This document shows, piece after piece, positions 24,367 to 32,741 of a DNA stretch of 35,109 nt; within the stretch, counting starts at the first letter, position 1, and every line of letters begins with the position of its first letter. The translations under genes and the position numbers were made by a program. The notes beneath the pieces are model-generated. The model saw only the letters and a list, made by a program, of their open reading frames with translations, did no database searches and was not told the origin of the DNA. The DNA is taken from assembly GCA_025350905.1 (NCBI GenBank), contig JANXWY010000035.1, forward strand, positions 1-35,109. Reading direction: 5' to 3'. Origin of the DNA: Verrucomicrobiota bacterium (GTDB lineage: Bacteria > Verrucomicrobiota > Verrucomicrobiia > Limisphaerales > JADLHS01).

Positions 24367-27300
24367 TTATTCTTCGGAGACAGTATCACGTCCGCGGATT
24401 TCGCGAAACTGTTTACTCCGCACGATCGTCTCCACGGCGGCGCTGAAGCGGTAATCGTGCGCGGCCAACTGCCGTTGCATTTCCGTCACCAACGGTTTGT
24501 CGGACAACCTCACGCTGCGGCCCAGTGCGTAGCCCAGCAGTTTGCGACAGAATTGGCGGAGCACCGCATCGCGCTTTTTCGTCAGGAGATAATCCCGCAG
24601 ACCTTCCGCGCCTTCGACCTCTGTGCCGTCGAACAGCTTCGCGTGGGTGTCAATCGGCCGGTCGCCCAGGTCGCGGGTGCGGGTGCGGCCAATGGTGTCG
24701 TAGCCTTCGAGCGCGTAGCCGTAACCATCCATGCGCGCATGGCAACCGGCACAACGCGGATCACTGGTATGTTTTTCGGTCAACTGACGCACGGTCAGAG
24801 TCTCCAGGGCTTCGTCCTCGGGTAACCGCGGAACATCCTTGGGCGGACGCGGGAGTTTTTCACCGAGGAGCACTTCGGAGAACCAGTTCCCCCGGAGGAT
24901 GGGACTCGTGCGGGAGGCGCCGGAATGTTTCGCCAGGGTCGCGCTTAGGCCCAGAATGCCGCCGCGCCCAAATTTCTTCACGCCCTCCACCCGCCGCCAT
25001 TCCGGCCCAGTCACCCCAGGGATGCCGTAGTTCAGCGCGAGACTCTCATTGAGAAAAGTGTGATCCGTGTCGAACAGTTCCAGCACCGAGGCATCGTTCT
25101 GGAACGCGTCGGTGAAGAAGCGGATCGCTTCCTCGTACATCGGGCCGCGCAGACTGGCAAAGGTCGGGAAATGCCGCTCGCTCTTTTCGTCGAGTGACTC
25201 GAAATCGTGAATGTGCAACCAGGCACAGGCAAACTCGATGGCCAGCCGGCGCACCCGGGGATCAGGCAACATCCGTCGGGCCTGCGCCACGAGATTGTCT
25301 GGAGGGTGAAGTTTTCCCGCCGCCGCGGCGTTGCGCAATTCCGAATCGGGCAGTGAAGACCAAAGGAAATAACTTAACCGGCTGGCCAGCTCCCAGTCCG
25401 ACACCGGCCCCGACGTCGTTCCGGGAGCGGCCTTTTCCAAGCGATACAAGAATGCCGGCGCCACGAAAACGCGAGCGAGCGTGAGCCGGATGGCTTCATC
25501 GTGCGGCAGTTCCTCCGCGCGCAACTGGCGGTATAATCCGCGTAAATCAGCTTGCTCGCTGGTGGTCAGCGGCCGCCGATAAGCGCGGCTGGCGAATTCC
25601 AGCACGCTCTCAACGTGCTGCGGTTGTGAGTTGGTGAGCAACTGCCGAAACGCCGCGGCCCGGTCATTGATCGGCTTGCGCATCGGCTCGAAGACCTTCG
25701 GGTCGGCGTCCTGAGTGGCGTATTGCCAGAGTTGTTCGAAGGCGTCCACCAGCGTGAGCGCGTCCTGGCTGACGTAGTGCAACTCGTCCCACAGCCGGTC
25801 GAGCCGGGCCTGCTGCGCCTCGTCGAGCATCAAGCGAGAAAGGTGGTCGTCTTCGCGGTAGAACAACGTGAGGGTCACCACTTCATCCACCGGCACGATT
25901 TTGGTGTAGCAGAGGGCGGCGGGGAACCAGTAGCGAAATTCCTCCAAGTTGCCCTCGATTCGCTTATGCGCCGCACTGCCTTCCACGATGACGATCGGGG
26001 TGCTATGGATGACCGGCTTATCCGGATCGGTCCAGGTTCCCTTGCTGTTCTGGGTGGTGGACGCACCGGGCAGCAGTGTTTTGGTATCGGTGGGTCTGGT
26101 GGTGAGGGCCTGCAATTGAACACTGCCTTCGGCGCCGGTTTTCGGATCCAGAATTCCGGTCGTCACAAACTCGGCGCCCGCCACGAGGTCAGCGGGCAGG
26201 CGGATTTCAAGCACTGACGGGGCCTGCACGCACAAGCTGCCCGCGTCGATCTCAGATCCGTCGGGACGATGGCCGAAGCGAGCGGCGTCGAGGCCCACTG
26301 TACTCGTAGCCGCCGACGTGAGGAGGCTCTGATTTTTCGGAGCGGAAGTTTGAGCCTCCTTACGTCGGCGGCTACGAAAAGCACGAGCGTCCTTGAACAA
26401 TGGCCCGCTCAGCGAAGCCATCTGTTTATAGAGTTTGGCGTCCGGACTGTCCTTCGCCGCCGGCGCGCCGGAGGTCAACAGCGTCTGCACCGCTAGCGCG
26501 AGGCTGAGCTGCTCCTCGGCGCGTTCGGCGGATTGCCATTGGGCCAGCAGCGAGCCGGCCGGAATGACCGGGCCGCTTTCGCCGCCAGACACGGGCTCGG
26601 TATAGAAATGCCAGATCCCGTCGTTGCCGAAACGGTCGGCGTGGGGATTGCCCGCCAACACATCCGGCGAAACGTCGCCCGTCAAACTCCATTCACGCCC
26701 GCCTTCCCCTGCGCCCTGGAGCACGAGTTCAATATCTGTGAGGTCGCACGAATGATTGCCATCGCGCGCGCCGATGACCAGCGAAACCAGATCTCCCGTC
26801 TGCACGGCGAGCTTTTCAATCGGGCCGAACTTCACTTCCTTGCCGCCCTGAGCCGTGCCTTGAGCCAGCCGCTGACGGGTGGGGCCGCGACGGAGTTCGA
26901 GCGACCACTCGATGCCGTTGCCGCATTCGGGATGCGCGTGCGTCACCCGGCCTTCGACCCGCATCGTTCCGGCGAGCGGGCTGCGCCAGCCCACGGCCAC
27001 GTTCCGGGTTGGCGAAGGATGAACGACGACGCCGTGCGGCTTCATGTTTCCGGGAATGCGCACCGGCTGGTCGGAGGAATTGGCGAGCAACAGCGGAGTC
27101 TCGGCGGAACCCCAGCCGTTGACGAAGTCATAGCCGGAGGACTTGTGCATCTGGTTCGTGAAATAATCGAGCCGGGGCGCAGTTCGCGAACCAATCCCAA
27201 AATAATCGAACCACGCTTGAAGCGCGGCGGGGTCCACGGTGTGACGGCGAGCAAGCTCGGCAACATCAGGCTGGTTGGTGGCGGCGCTGACCTCAGCCAC

Positions 27301-28653
27301 GGCGGCAAGGCACTGCGCCGTGGCTGTGAAAATAATATCCCGCCGCGCCGTCAACTCGCGGGTGACGTCCCCGACGTCGCGCAGCAGCAGATCGGGTTGG
27401 CCGGCCACCACCAGTCTTGGCTGTTGCCAGAGCACAAAATCATTGGTGTTGCCATCGCCCGCATCGCCCGCCACAAGATAAATCACGACTTCGTTGCCGT
27501 TCGTCGGCGCGGCGAGTTGGAGGCGGACTTCCTGTTTCGAGCTCAACGGGCTGATCGGCTCCAACCATGCCTTCGGACCGCCGACCTTGCCGATGTGCCC
27601 TACGCTGCTGAATTTCCACAGGACCTTTTGCCACTGCGCGATGTCGGCCGCGAGTGAAGCCACATCCGCGGGAGTGGCAACGCGCCAACGCGCACGCACC
27701 GGGTCAAGCAGGAGGGAGGGCTCATTGCGGTTGAGCAAGTCCCAAAGCCCGGCAAGATATTTCGCGCTCAGACCGCGTTGGCGCGCGACCGTTTGGAGCT
27801 GCGTTGCATCCGGGCGCAACGCCAGCGTCGCGGACAGATATTTTTCCAACGGCAACCGCCCGCCCTTGTTCTTGTCCAACTCCATGCCCTGCTGGGTCAC
27901 CGTTTCCGCCCCGCCGACCTCGGTGAAGGCGGCATAGAACCCGCGAATCTCCGCGAGGATTTCCTCGGTCCAATCGCGCCGGGTCGTCCCCGGGGAGAAG
28001 CGCAAACCCGCCGGCAACAGGACGGCGTGGCTGGCGATGTCCTTGCCCGCGTCGAGATATTTGGTGATGAGCGCGGGCGACATCACGAGCGCATTGCCCG
28101 TGTTCATGAAGCCTTCACCGGCCGCACTGTCCGCCGGAAATTCCTTCACCGGATTGAGCGACTCGACCCCCGTGAGATCGCGTACGGTGTAGGTGTATTC
28201 GGCATTATTGAGCCGGCGCAGCACAACCGGGCCCGGATCGCCCGCGTGGGCCAGCGCCGCTTCATCCAGCGCGCGATCCACCCAACGGAGCAATCGCTGC
28301 CGCTCGTCGTTCGTCGGCTGCGGTTTTTCCTTCGGCGGCATTTCGCCAAGGGACAATTGCTCGACCACGCGCTCCCACTCCCTGGGGTGCTTGAGCACTT
28401 CGCGGAATGAAGTAAAGCGTTCCAGATCCAGATCGCCCTTATGCTTCTCGGTCGAATGGCATTTGAGGCAATACGCCTGCAGCAACGGGCGGACGCTCGC
28501 GCCGAATTCTTTGGCCGGGTCTCCGGCCGCTTGGGCGGCGCCACCGCATACCGACGCGAATAAAAAAGCGATCCCAATGCGCGCCGGCAGGCCGACACTA
28601 CCAAATCGCGCTGCCGCGAAATGGCGTGGGCCGCTGGTAGCTGGAGAATTCAC
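24367..28653 (-). CDS. DUF1592/DUF1588/DUF1585 PSD cytochrome protein
   Basis: A 1428-residue exported protein with the PVC-specific set of domains (PSD1 cytochrome, DUF1587, DUF1595, DUF1592, DUF1588, DUF1585). The start is GTG at 28653, giving a signal peptide (IGIAFLFASVCGGAAQAA). The first heme-binding motif CLKCH is at 62-66, followed by the family pieces EMPPKEKPQP, VVLRRLNNAEYTYTVRDL and EFPADSAAGEGF. The C-terminal third has FASRAYRRPLT, YRLEKA, ELASRLSYFLWSSLPD, FDTDHTFLNESLA, RTSPILRGNW, a second CAGCH at 1301-1305 and the DUF1585 end. About 700 residues separate the N- and C-terminal modules and include a carbohydrate-binding-like region. Residues about 759-784 are encoded by an inverted repeat and look foreign. 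The protein is presumably a periplasmic electron carrier or dehydrogenase; the substrate is unknown. Confidence 0.93.
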   Translation of the reverse strand: MNSPATSGPRHFAAARFGSVGLPARIGIAFLFASVCGGAAQAAGDPAKEFGASVRPLLQAYCLKCHSTEKHKGDLDLERFTSFREVLKHPREWERVVEQLSLGEMPPKEKPQPTNDERQRLLRWVDRALDEAALAHAGDPGPVVLRRLNNAEYTYTVRDLTGVESLNPVKEFPADSAAGEGFMNTGNALVMSPALITKYLDAGKDIASHAVLLPAGLRFSPGTTRRDWTEEILAEIRGFYAAFTEVGGAETVTQQGMELDKNKGGRLPLEKYLSATLALRPDATQLQTVARQRGLSAKYLAGLWDLLNRNEPSLLLDPVRARWRVATPADVASLAADIAQWQKVLWKFSSVGHIGKVGGPKAWLEPISPLSSKQEVRLQLAAPTNGNEVVIYLVAGDAGDGNTNDFVLWQQPRLVVAGQPDLLLRDVGDVTRELTARRDIIFTATAQCLAAVAEVSAATNQPDVAELARRHTVDPAALQAWFDYFGIGSRTAPRLDYFTNQMHKSSGYDFVNGWGSAETPLLLANSSDQPVRIPGNMKPHGVVVHPSPTRNVAVGWRSPLAGTMRVEGRVTHAHPECGNGIEWSLELRRGPTRQRLAQGTAQGGKEVKFGPIEKLAVQTGDLVSLVIGARDGNHSCDLTDIELVLQGAGEGGREWSLTGDVSPDVLAGNPHADRFGNDGIWHFYTEPVSGGESGPVIPAGSLLAQWQSAERAEEQLSLALAVQTLLTSGAPAAKDSPDAKLYKQMASLSGPLFKDARAFRSRRRKEAQTSAPKNQSLLTSAATSTVGLDAARFGHRPDGSEIDAGSLCVQAPSVLEIRLPADLVAGAEFVTTGILDPKTGAEGSVQLQALTTRPTDTKTLLPGASTTQNSKGTWTDPDKPVIHSTPIVIVEGSAAHKRIEGNLEEFRYWFPAALCYTKIVPVDEVVTLTLFYREDDHLSRLMLDEAQQARLDRLWDELHYVSQDALTLVDAFEQLWQYATQDADPKVFEPMRKPINDRAAAFRQLLTNSQPQHVESVLEFASRAYRRPLTTSEQADLRGLYRQLRAEELPHDEAIRLTLARVFVAPAFLYRLEKAAPGTTSGPVSDWELASRLSYFLWSSLPDSELRNAAAAGKLHPPDNLVAQARRMLPDPRVRRLAIEFACAWLHIHDFESLDEKSERHFPTFASLRGPMYEEAIRFFTDAFQNDASVLELFDTDHTFLNESLALNYGIPGVTGPEWRRVEGVKKFGRGGILGLSATLAKHSGASRTSPILRGNWFSEVLLGEKLPRPPKDVPRLPEDEALETLTVRQLTEKHTSDPRCAGCHARMDGYGYALEGYDTIGRTRTRDLGDRPIDTHAKLFDGTEVEGAEGLRDYLLTKKRDAVLRQFCRKLLGYALGRSVRLSDKPLVTEMQRQLAAHDYRFSAAVETIVRSKQFREIRGRDTVSEE
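26304..26377. repeat. 26-bp inverted repeat inside the DUF1592 gene
   Basis: Arms at 26304-26329 and 26352-26377 are complementary at 25 of 26 positions (G at 26320 faces T at 26361), with a 22-base loop. The element begins TCGTAGCCGCCGACGT. It is in frame and stop-free on the minus strand and adds about 25 residues rich in Ser, Arg, Lys and Ala (SRRRKEAQTSAP then SLLTSAATST) to the protein. Confidence 0.85.
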
Positions 28654-28662
28654 CGGAAGACT

Positions 28663-28690
28663 TTTACACGGACCCGACGCAGATTGTCCA
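28663..28690 (-). promoter_or_regulatory. probable promoter of the DUF1592-DUF1552 operon
   Basis: TGGACA (28690-28685) and TGTAAA (28668-28663) are 16 bases apart on the minus strand, nine bases before the GTG at 28653. The leader would be only a few bases long. There is no Shine-Dalgarno sequence. Confidence 0.4.
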
Positions 28691-28745
28691 GCGCTTTGGG
28701 CGTGAACTCATGCGCCCGCTTGCCGTAACGGTCGAGCTGGTACTA

Positions 28746-28842
28746 GCTGGGCCCTCCGGCATCCTTGCCGGCGGGTTTCCGCTTTTCCCAATGTCGTCAC
28801 TTTTCAAAACCATTCGCCGGCACGGATGCCGGCGCTCCCAGC
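28746..28842. repeat. REP/BIME-like palindrome pair
   Basis: Two 28-base units in opposite orientation lie at 28746-28773 and 28815-28842. They match at 24 of 28 positions as an inverted repeat, and each carries its own small hairpin (CCGGC-ATCCTT-GCCGG at 28756-28771; CGCCGGC-ACGGAT-GCCGGCG at 28815-28834). The 41 bases between them are AT-richer. This is the geometry of bacterial interspersed mosaic elements. It lies in the 227-base gap upstream of the DUF1592 gene. Confidence 0.7.
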
Positions 28843-28880
28843 CACACTGGCAACTGGCACAGTATCTGGCCCGCCTCAGG

Positions 28881-29594
28881 TCAGATAAAAGTCAGCAATT
28901 GCACATCGGTCAAATGCGGTACGGCATTGAACGTCACCAGGGAAAATCGGTCGCGGGAAAATAAGAATTCACTGCAAGCCGCATTGCGGACGACCCAGCT
29001 CAACTCCAAAGTCTTTTCATCGTCGAGGTTCAGGGCGAATCCCGTCGCGGCCGCGACGGGGCCGCCGGAACTAAACGCGGCGATCCGCTTTTTGCGGCCG
29101 CCCGTTTCCGTCATTTTCGCCAGCCCCCGACCGACTCGTTCCCGAAAAACATGCCACGCCTCCAATTCGGGCAGCTGCAGCTCCCGACGCACCCACAGCC
29201 GCGTGACTTTTTGGTAGAGGCGTAAATAATCGCGCTGCACCGTGTCCGAATCCTTGCGCAGCTTCTCCCGCATTTCCCGGATGACCGGGTCGCGCTTTAT
29301 CAAATCGGGTAACGAACGGGTGAGCACGTCCTGACCAGAATGTTCGTCCAACTCGGGCAGTTCCATCGGCTCGGGCCACTTAAGTTCGCGTTCGCGATAC
29401 ACGGCGGCAACCGCCTCCAGGGTTTGCCGGTGACGCCGCCGCGGGCCGACGTAAACGTGATCGAAGCTCAGGTTCAGTTCCGCCCAGTGCCGTCCCAACT
29501 GGCGCGCTTGTTCCACCCCCCGCGTCGAGAGTTGATCGTAATCATCGGCGTGAAACGAAGCCTGGCCATGGCGAACCAAAAACAAGAGACTCAT
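28881..29594 (-). CDS. histidine phosphatase superfamily protein
   Basis: A 237-residue cytoplasmic protein of the phosphoglycerate-mutase-like fold. It begins with the phosphate-binding RHG motif (FLVRHGQAS, His9 as the nucleophile) and has the expected Arg region GPRRRHRQT (about 50-59) and an acidic LPELDEHSG block (about 79-86). The second catalytic His, normally in a SHGG motif, is replaced: the site reads FSSGGPVAA (Ser176). The enzyme may be an atypical phosphatase or a non-catalytic relative; members with SGG are common in environmental genomes. It lies 12 bases after the SDR gene and is cotranscribed with it. The substrate is unknown. Confidence 0.9.
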   Translation of the reverse strand: MSLLFLVRHGQASFHADDYDQLSTRGVEQARQLGRHWAELNLSFDHVYVGPRRRHRQTLEAVAAVYRERELKWPEPMELPELDEHSGQDVLTRSLPDLIKRDPVIREMREKLRKDSDTVQRDYLRLYQKVTRLWVRRELQLPELEAWHVFRERVGRGLAKMTETGGRKKRIAAFSSGGPVAAATGFALNLDDEKTLELSWVVRNAACSEFLFSRDRFSLVTFNAVPHLTDVQLLTFI

Positions 29595-29606
29595 GCTGCT
29601 ACGGGT

Positions 29607-30368
29607 TCACTCGGCGACTATTCCGCCATCCATCACCAGCGCGTGCCCCGTGATGAATGCGGCCGCCTCGGAAAAAAGATAGATCACGGCCTCCGCGATT
29701 TCCTCCGCCGTTCCCAGCCGCCGCAGTGGGACGCGGGAAATCAACTTCGTTTCGAGCTCGGGTTTTTGCTCGAGCATCCGGGACAGCATGGGGGTCCGCG
29801 TATAGGCGGGACAAATGGCGTTGACCCGGATCCCCGCCTGGGCGTAGTCCAGCGCGGCGGTCTTCGTCAATCCGATGACGCCATGTTTGCTCGCGGTGTA
29901 GGCCGCGTGGCCCGGAAAGCCGGTGACCCCCGCAACCGAAGACATGTTGACAATCACTCCGCCGCCTTGCTCGACCAGGATGGGCAGTTCGTACTTCAAA
30001 CAAAGAAAAACCCCGGTCAGGTTGAGGTTGATGACTTGATGCCAAACCTCCTCGGGGTAATTGGCGGTGCGCGCGCGGACGCCGTCAATGCCGGCGTTAT
30101 TCAGGGCGAAATCGAGACGACCGAAAGCCTTGACGGCCGCTTGGACCATGGCTTGCACTTCCCGCGACTGCGTCATATCCGCCTGAGTGAAAAGGGCCGC
30201 TCCGCCCGTGGAAGTTATCATTTGCACGGTGGCCTCGCCCTCGCTCTCCGCCACGTCGGCTACCAGGACCTGGGCGCCTGCTCGAGCCAGGGCCAGGGCC
30301 GAAACCCGACCCAAACCGGAAGCGCCACCGGTCACCAAAGCTACTTTGCCAGAGAATTGTTTTGTCAT
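29607..30368 (-). CDS. short-chain dehydrogenase/reductase (SDR)
   Basis: A 253-residue classical SDR oxidoreductase. It has the cofactor motif TGGASGLG at 13-20, acidic D38 at the end of the second strand (suggesting NAD over NADP), NNAG at 90-93, the catalytic Ser in NMSSVAG (S143/S144), and Y157 and K161 in YTASK. The C-terminal end reads GHALVMDGG, as in the glucose-1-dehydrogenase/FabG-like group. The substrate cannot be told. It is the first gene of a two-gene unit with the histidine-phosphatase protein and is divergent from the gamma-glutamyltransferase across a 254-base gap (30369-30622) with no other gene. Confidence 0.95.
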   Translation of the reverse strand: MTKQFSGKVALVTGGASGLGRVSALALARAGAQVLVADVAESEGEATVQMITSTGGAALFTQADMTQSREVQAMVQAAVKAFGRLDFALNNAGIDGVRARTANYPEEVWHQVINLNLTGVFLCLKYELPILVEQGGGVIVNMSSVAGVTGFPGHAAYTASKHGVIGLTKTAALDYAQAGIRVNAICPAYTRTPMLSRMLEQKPELETKLISRVPLRRLGTAEEIAEAVIYLFSEAAAFITGHALVMDGGIVAE

Positions 30369-30622
30369 GCTCCAGGAATTTCACCGGAGCATAGTGGAAA
30401 CTTTCTCCAAGTGCCATGGCTAAACGCATCCAAACTTAGGGAAACCGCGGCGCAGCAATGGGCCGCGGGATTGGGCGTGGCCGGCAAGAAACGGAGCCGA
30501 TCCCAGCAGACCTAGCGCACCCAGGTCGGTCGGTGCGGCGGCGGGCGTCCAACTCGATGAACGAGATTTTCACGCGCTGGGGGATTGCTTCATCAGACCA
30601 AAAGCGGAATGATCATTCTCAC

Positions 30623-32320
30623 GTGCATAACTCAACAAAATCAACCTGGTTGTTGGTCGGGCTGCTGATTTTCCCAGCCCTGGATTCCCCGCCGGCGCGA
30701 GCCCAAGATCGCACCCAGGCGCGTTCCATGGTGGTGTCGGCCGGAGGCATCGTGGCCACGGAACATCCCCAGGCGTCGCAAGCCGGGGCCACCATTTTGG
30801 CCCAGGGCGGCAACGCCATTGATGCCGCGATTGCCGCCAATGCCATCATGGGTGTAGTGGCGCCGATGATGTGTGGCATTGGCGGTGACCTGTTCGCGAT
30901 TGTTTATGAAGCGAGGAGTGGAAAAGTATACGGCCTTAACGCGAGCGGCTGGGCCCCGAAGGCACTGAGTATCGAGTTTCTCCGAAGCAAGGGATTTGAA
31001 ACGATGCCGGCGAAGGGAATTCATTCCGTAACGGTCCCGGGCGCGGTGGAAGGTTGGGCCAAGCTCCATCGCCGCTTCGGCAAAATGAGACTCGCGACGG
31101 TGCTGGCACCGGCCATTCACTTTGCGGAACGAGGGTTTCCGGTCAGCGAACTGGATGCCGAATACTGGGCGGGCGGCGAAAGCCTGTTGCGCCAGGACGA
31201 AAACGCGGCCCGCACTTTTTTGCCCGGCGGCCACGCGCCGCGACTCGGGGAAATTTTCCGGAATCCGGACTTGGCGGCCGCGTACCAGCGGATTGCCGCC
31301 CGCGGCCGCGATGGTTTTTACCGGGGCGAAACGGCTCGCCGGCTGATTGCGTATGCGCAGCGCCAGGGCGGGACGATGACGGCCGATGACCTGGCCAAAT
31401 ATGTCAGTGAATGGGTCGAGCCGATTTCCACGACTTATCGCGGCTGGACAGTTTATGAAATTCCGCCGAACGGACAGGGAATCGCCGCACTCCTGATGTT
31501 AAATCTGATGGAGAATTTCCCGCTTGCCGAGAACGGACACAACTCCGCGTCGACGCTCCACGTGATGATTGAAGCCAAGAAGCTGGCCTACGCCGACATG
31601 CTGCGGTACGTGGCGGATCCAAAATTCAGCCAGATTCCGGTGGCGGGACTACTCTCCAAAAATTACGGCCGGCTGCGGGCCAAGATGATTGATATGGACA
31701 AAGCCAACTGTCACGTCGAGGCCGGCGCTCCGCCCGCGGCGGGCAATGACACCACTTACCTCTGCACCGTGGATCGTGACGGGAACATCGTTTCATTGAT
31801 TCAAAGCAACTACGGTTCGTTCGGCGCTGGGCTGGTGCCGGATCATTGCGGGTTCGTCCTGCAAAACCGGGGCGGCTTGTTCTCGCTGGACGCCGCGCAT
31901 CCGAATCATCTGGCCGGCCACAAGCGACCCTTGCACACCATCATACCCGCGCTGATGGCCAAAGGTGATGTCCGTATTGCCTTCGGCATCATGGGCGGTT
32001 GGAATCAATCGCAGGCGCACGCGCAATTCGTGTCCAATGTGGCCGATCACCAGATGAACATCCAGGCGGCGCTCGAAGCGCCGCGCTTCAGCAAAGGATC
32101 ATTCGCCGGTTGCGACGTGGCGCTCGAAGCGCGTATTCCCGCGACGGTCATCAGCGCTTTGGAAAACAAGGGCCACCAGGTCGAGGTGAAAGGCAGTTTC
32201 AGTCAGACGGTCGGCGGCGGTCAGGCGGTGATGCGGAATTTTTCCACCGGCGTAAACTATGGCGCTTCGGATCCCCGCAAAGACGGCGCCGCCATCCCCG
32301 AGCCGGGATGGAAACAATAA
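30623..32320 (+). CDS. ggt: gamma-glutamyltransferase
   Basis: A 565-residue periplasmic Ntn-hydrolase that cleaves gamma-glutamyl bonds, for example in glutathione, and matures by self-cleavage into two subunits. The start is taken as GTG at 30623 because it gives a clean signal peptide (KSTWLLVGLLIFPAL, ending ARAQ). The frame is open further up, with ATG at 30557 and 30458, but that extension is not signal-like. Family motifs are GGNAIDAAIAANAIMGVVAP, MCGIGGDLFAIVY, SVTVPGAVEGW, IPPNGQGIAALLMLN and the maturation site GNDTTYLCTVDRDGN. Thr377 is the likely nucleophile, the first residue of the small subunit. The C-terminal QTVGGGQAV block is also typical. Confidence 0.93.
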   Translation: MHNSTKSTWLLVGLLIFPALDSPPARAQDRTQARSMVVSAGGIVATEHPQASQAGATILAQGGNAIDAAIAANAIMGVVAPMMCGIGGDLFAIVYEARSGKVYGLNASGWAPKALSIEFLRSKGFETMPAKGIHSVTVPGAVEGWAKLHRRFGKMRLATVLAPAIHFAERGFPVSELDAEYWAGGESLLRQDENAARTFLPGGHAPRLGEIFRNPDLAAAYQRIAARGRDGFYRGETARRLIAYAQRQGGTMTADDLAKYVSEWVEPISTTYRGWTVYEIPPNGQGIAALLMLNLMENFPLAENGHNSASTLHVMIEAKKLAYADMLRYVADPKFSQIPVAGLLSKNYGRLRAKMIDMDKANCHVEAGAPPAAGNDTTYLCTVDRDGNIVSLIQSNYGSFGAGLVPDHCGFVLQNRGGLFSLDAAHPNHLAGHKRPLHTIIPALMAKGDVRIAFGIMGGWNQSQAHAQFVSNVADHQMNIQAALEAPRFSKGSFAGCDVALEARIPATVISALENKGHQVEVKGSFSQTVGGGQAVMRNFSTGVNYGASDPRKDGAAIPEPGWKQ

Positions 32321-32741
32321 CCAAGGAAATTCCGCCCGGCGCCGGGTGGGTGGCCTGAGGATCGGACTTATGGGATGCGGAATCGCAGCTCCCGTGGTGG
32401 AGTTGCAAACCGCACGAACGCCGAAAATCCCAGTAGCGAAGGGCACGCGTCACGGTTTCGGGTGGAATCCTCTATGACATTCACTTCGAGGCAAGGGGGG
32501 TGATTCGATTCCACTCATCCCTTCCTCGGTTTACCCACATGAGTTATTATTCAATGAAGCAAAGTGGAAGCGATCGAGCCGTATCGGCGGGATCGATCCT
32601 GGACCCGCTTTCGTGTCTGAGTCGGAGTCGTTTTTCGAATCCCCTGTCGTCGCATGCCAAAGAAACGGCGGTGAACAAATTCCAATGATTGTTGCGGCAG
32701 TGCTTTTCCGCATATATGAGTAACCAGCGAAAGCTTTTGCC
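32321..32741. other. 421-base gap without a supported gene
   Basis: The stretch between ggt and the kinase gene is AT-richer than its surroundings in its second half. It holds a 12-base perfect palindrome CCCGGCGCCGGG at 32335-32346 with no loop and no T tract. A 62-codon open frame at 32500-32688 has no family resemblance, and I do not call it. No tRNA and no sigma-factor gene is seen, although kinases of this type often have one nearby. Confidence 0.6.
32692..32720 (+). promoter_or_regulatory. possible promoter of the kinase gene
   Basis: TTGCGG at 32692-32697 and TATGAG at 32715-32720 are 17 bases apart, within the AT-rich run CATATATGAG. The GTG start is 21 bases further on and has no visible Shine-Dalgarno sequence. 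Confidence 0.35.

Noticed and set aside
26533-27657. 374-codon plus-strand open frame
   Set aside because: Antisense to the DUF1592 gene; no recognisable motifs.
32335-32346. Rho-independent terminator after ggt
   Set aside because: The palindrome CCCGGCGCCGGG has no loop and no T tract on either side.
32500-32530. tRNA-like T-loop word (GATTCGATTCC)
   Set aside because: No acceptor, D or anticodon stems can be formed around it.
32500-32688. 62-codon open frame before the kinase
   Set aside because: No family resemblance, Ser-rich, stop-free by chance in an AT-richer gap.
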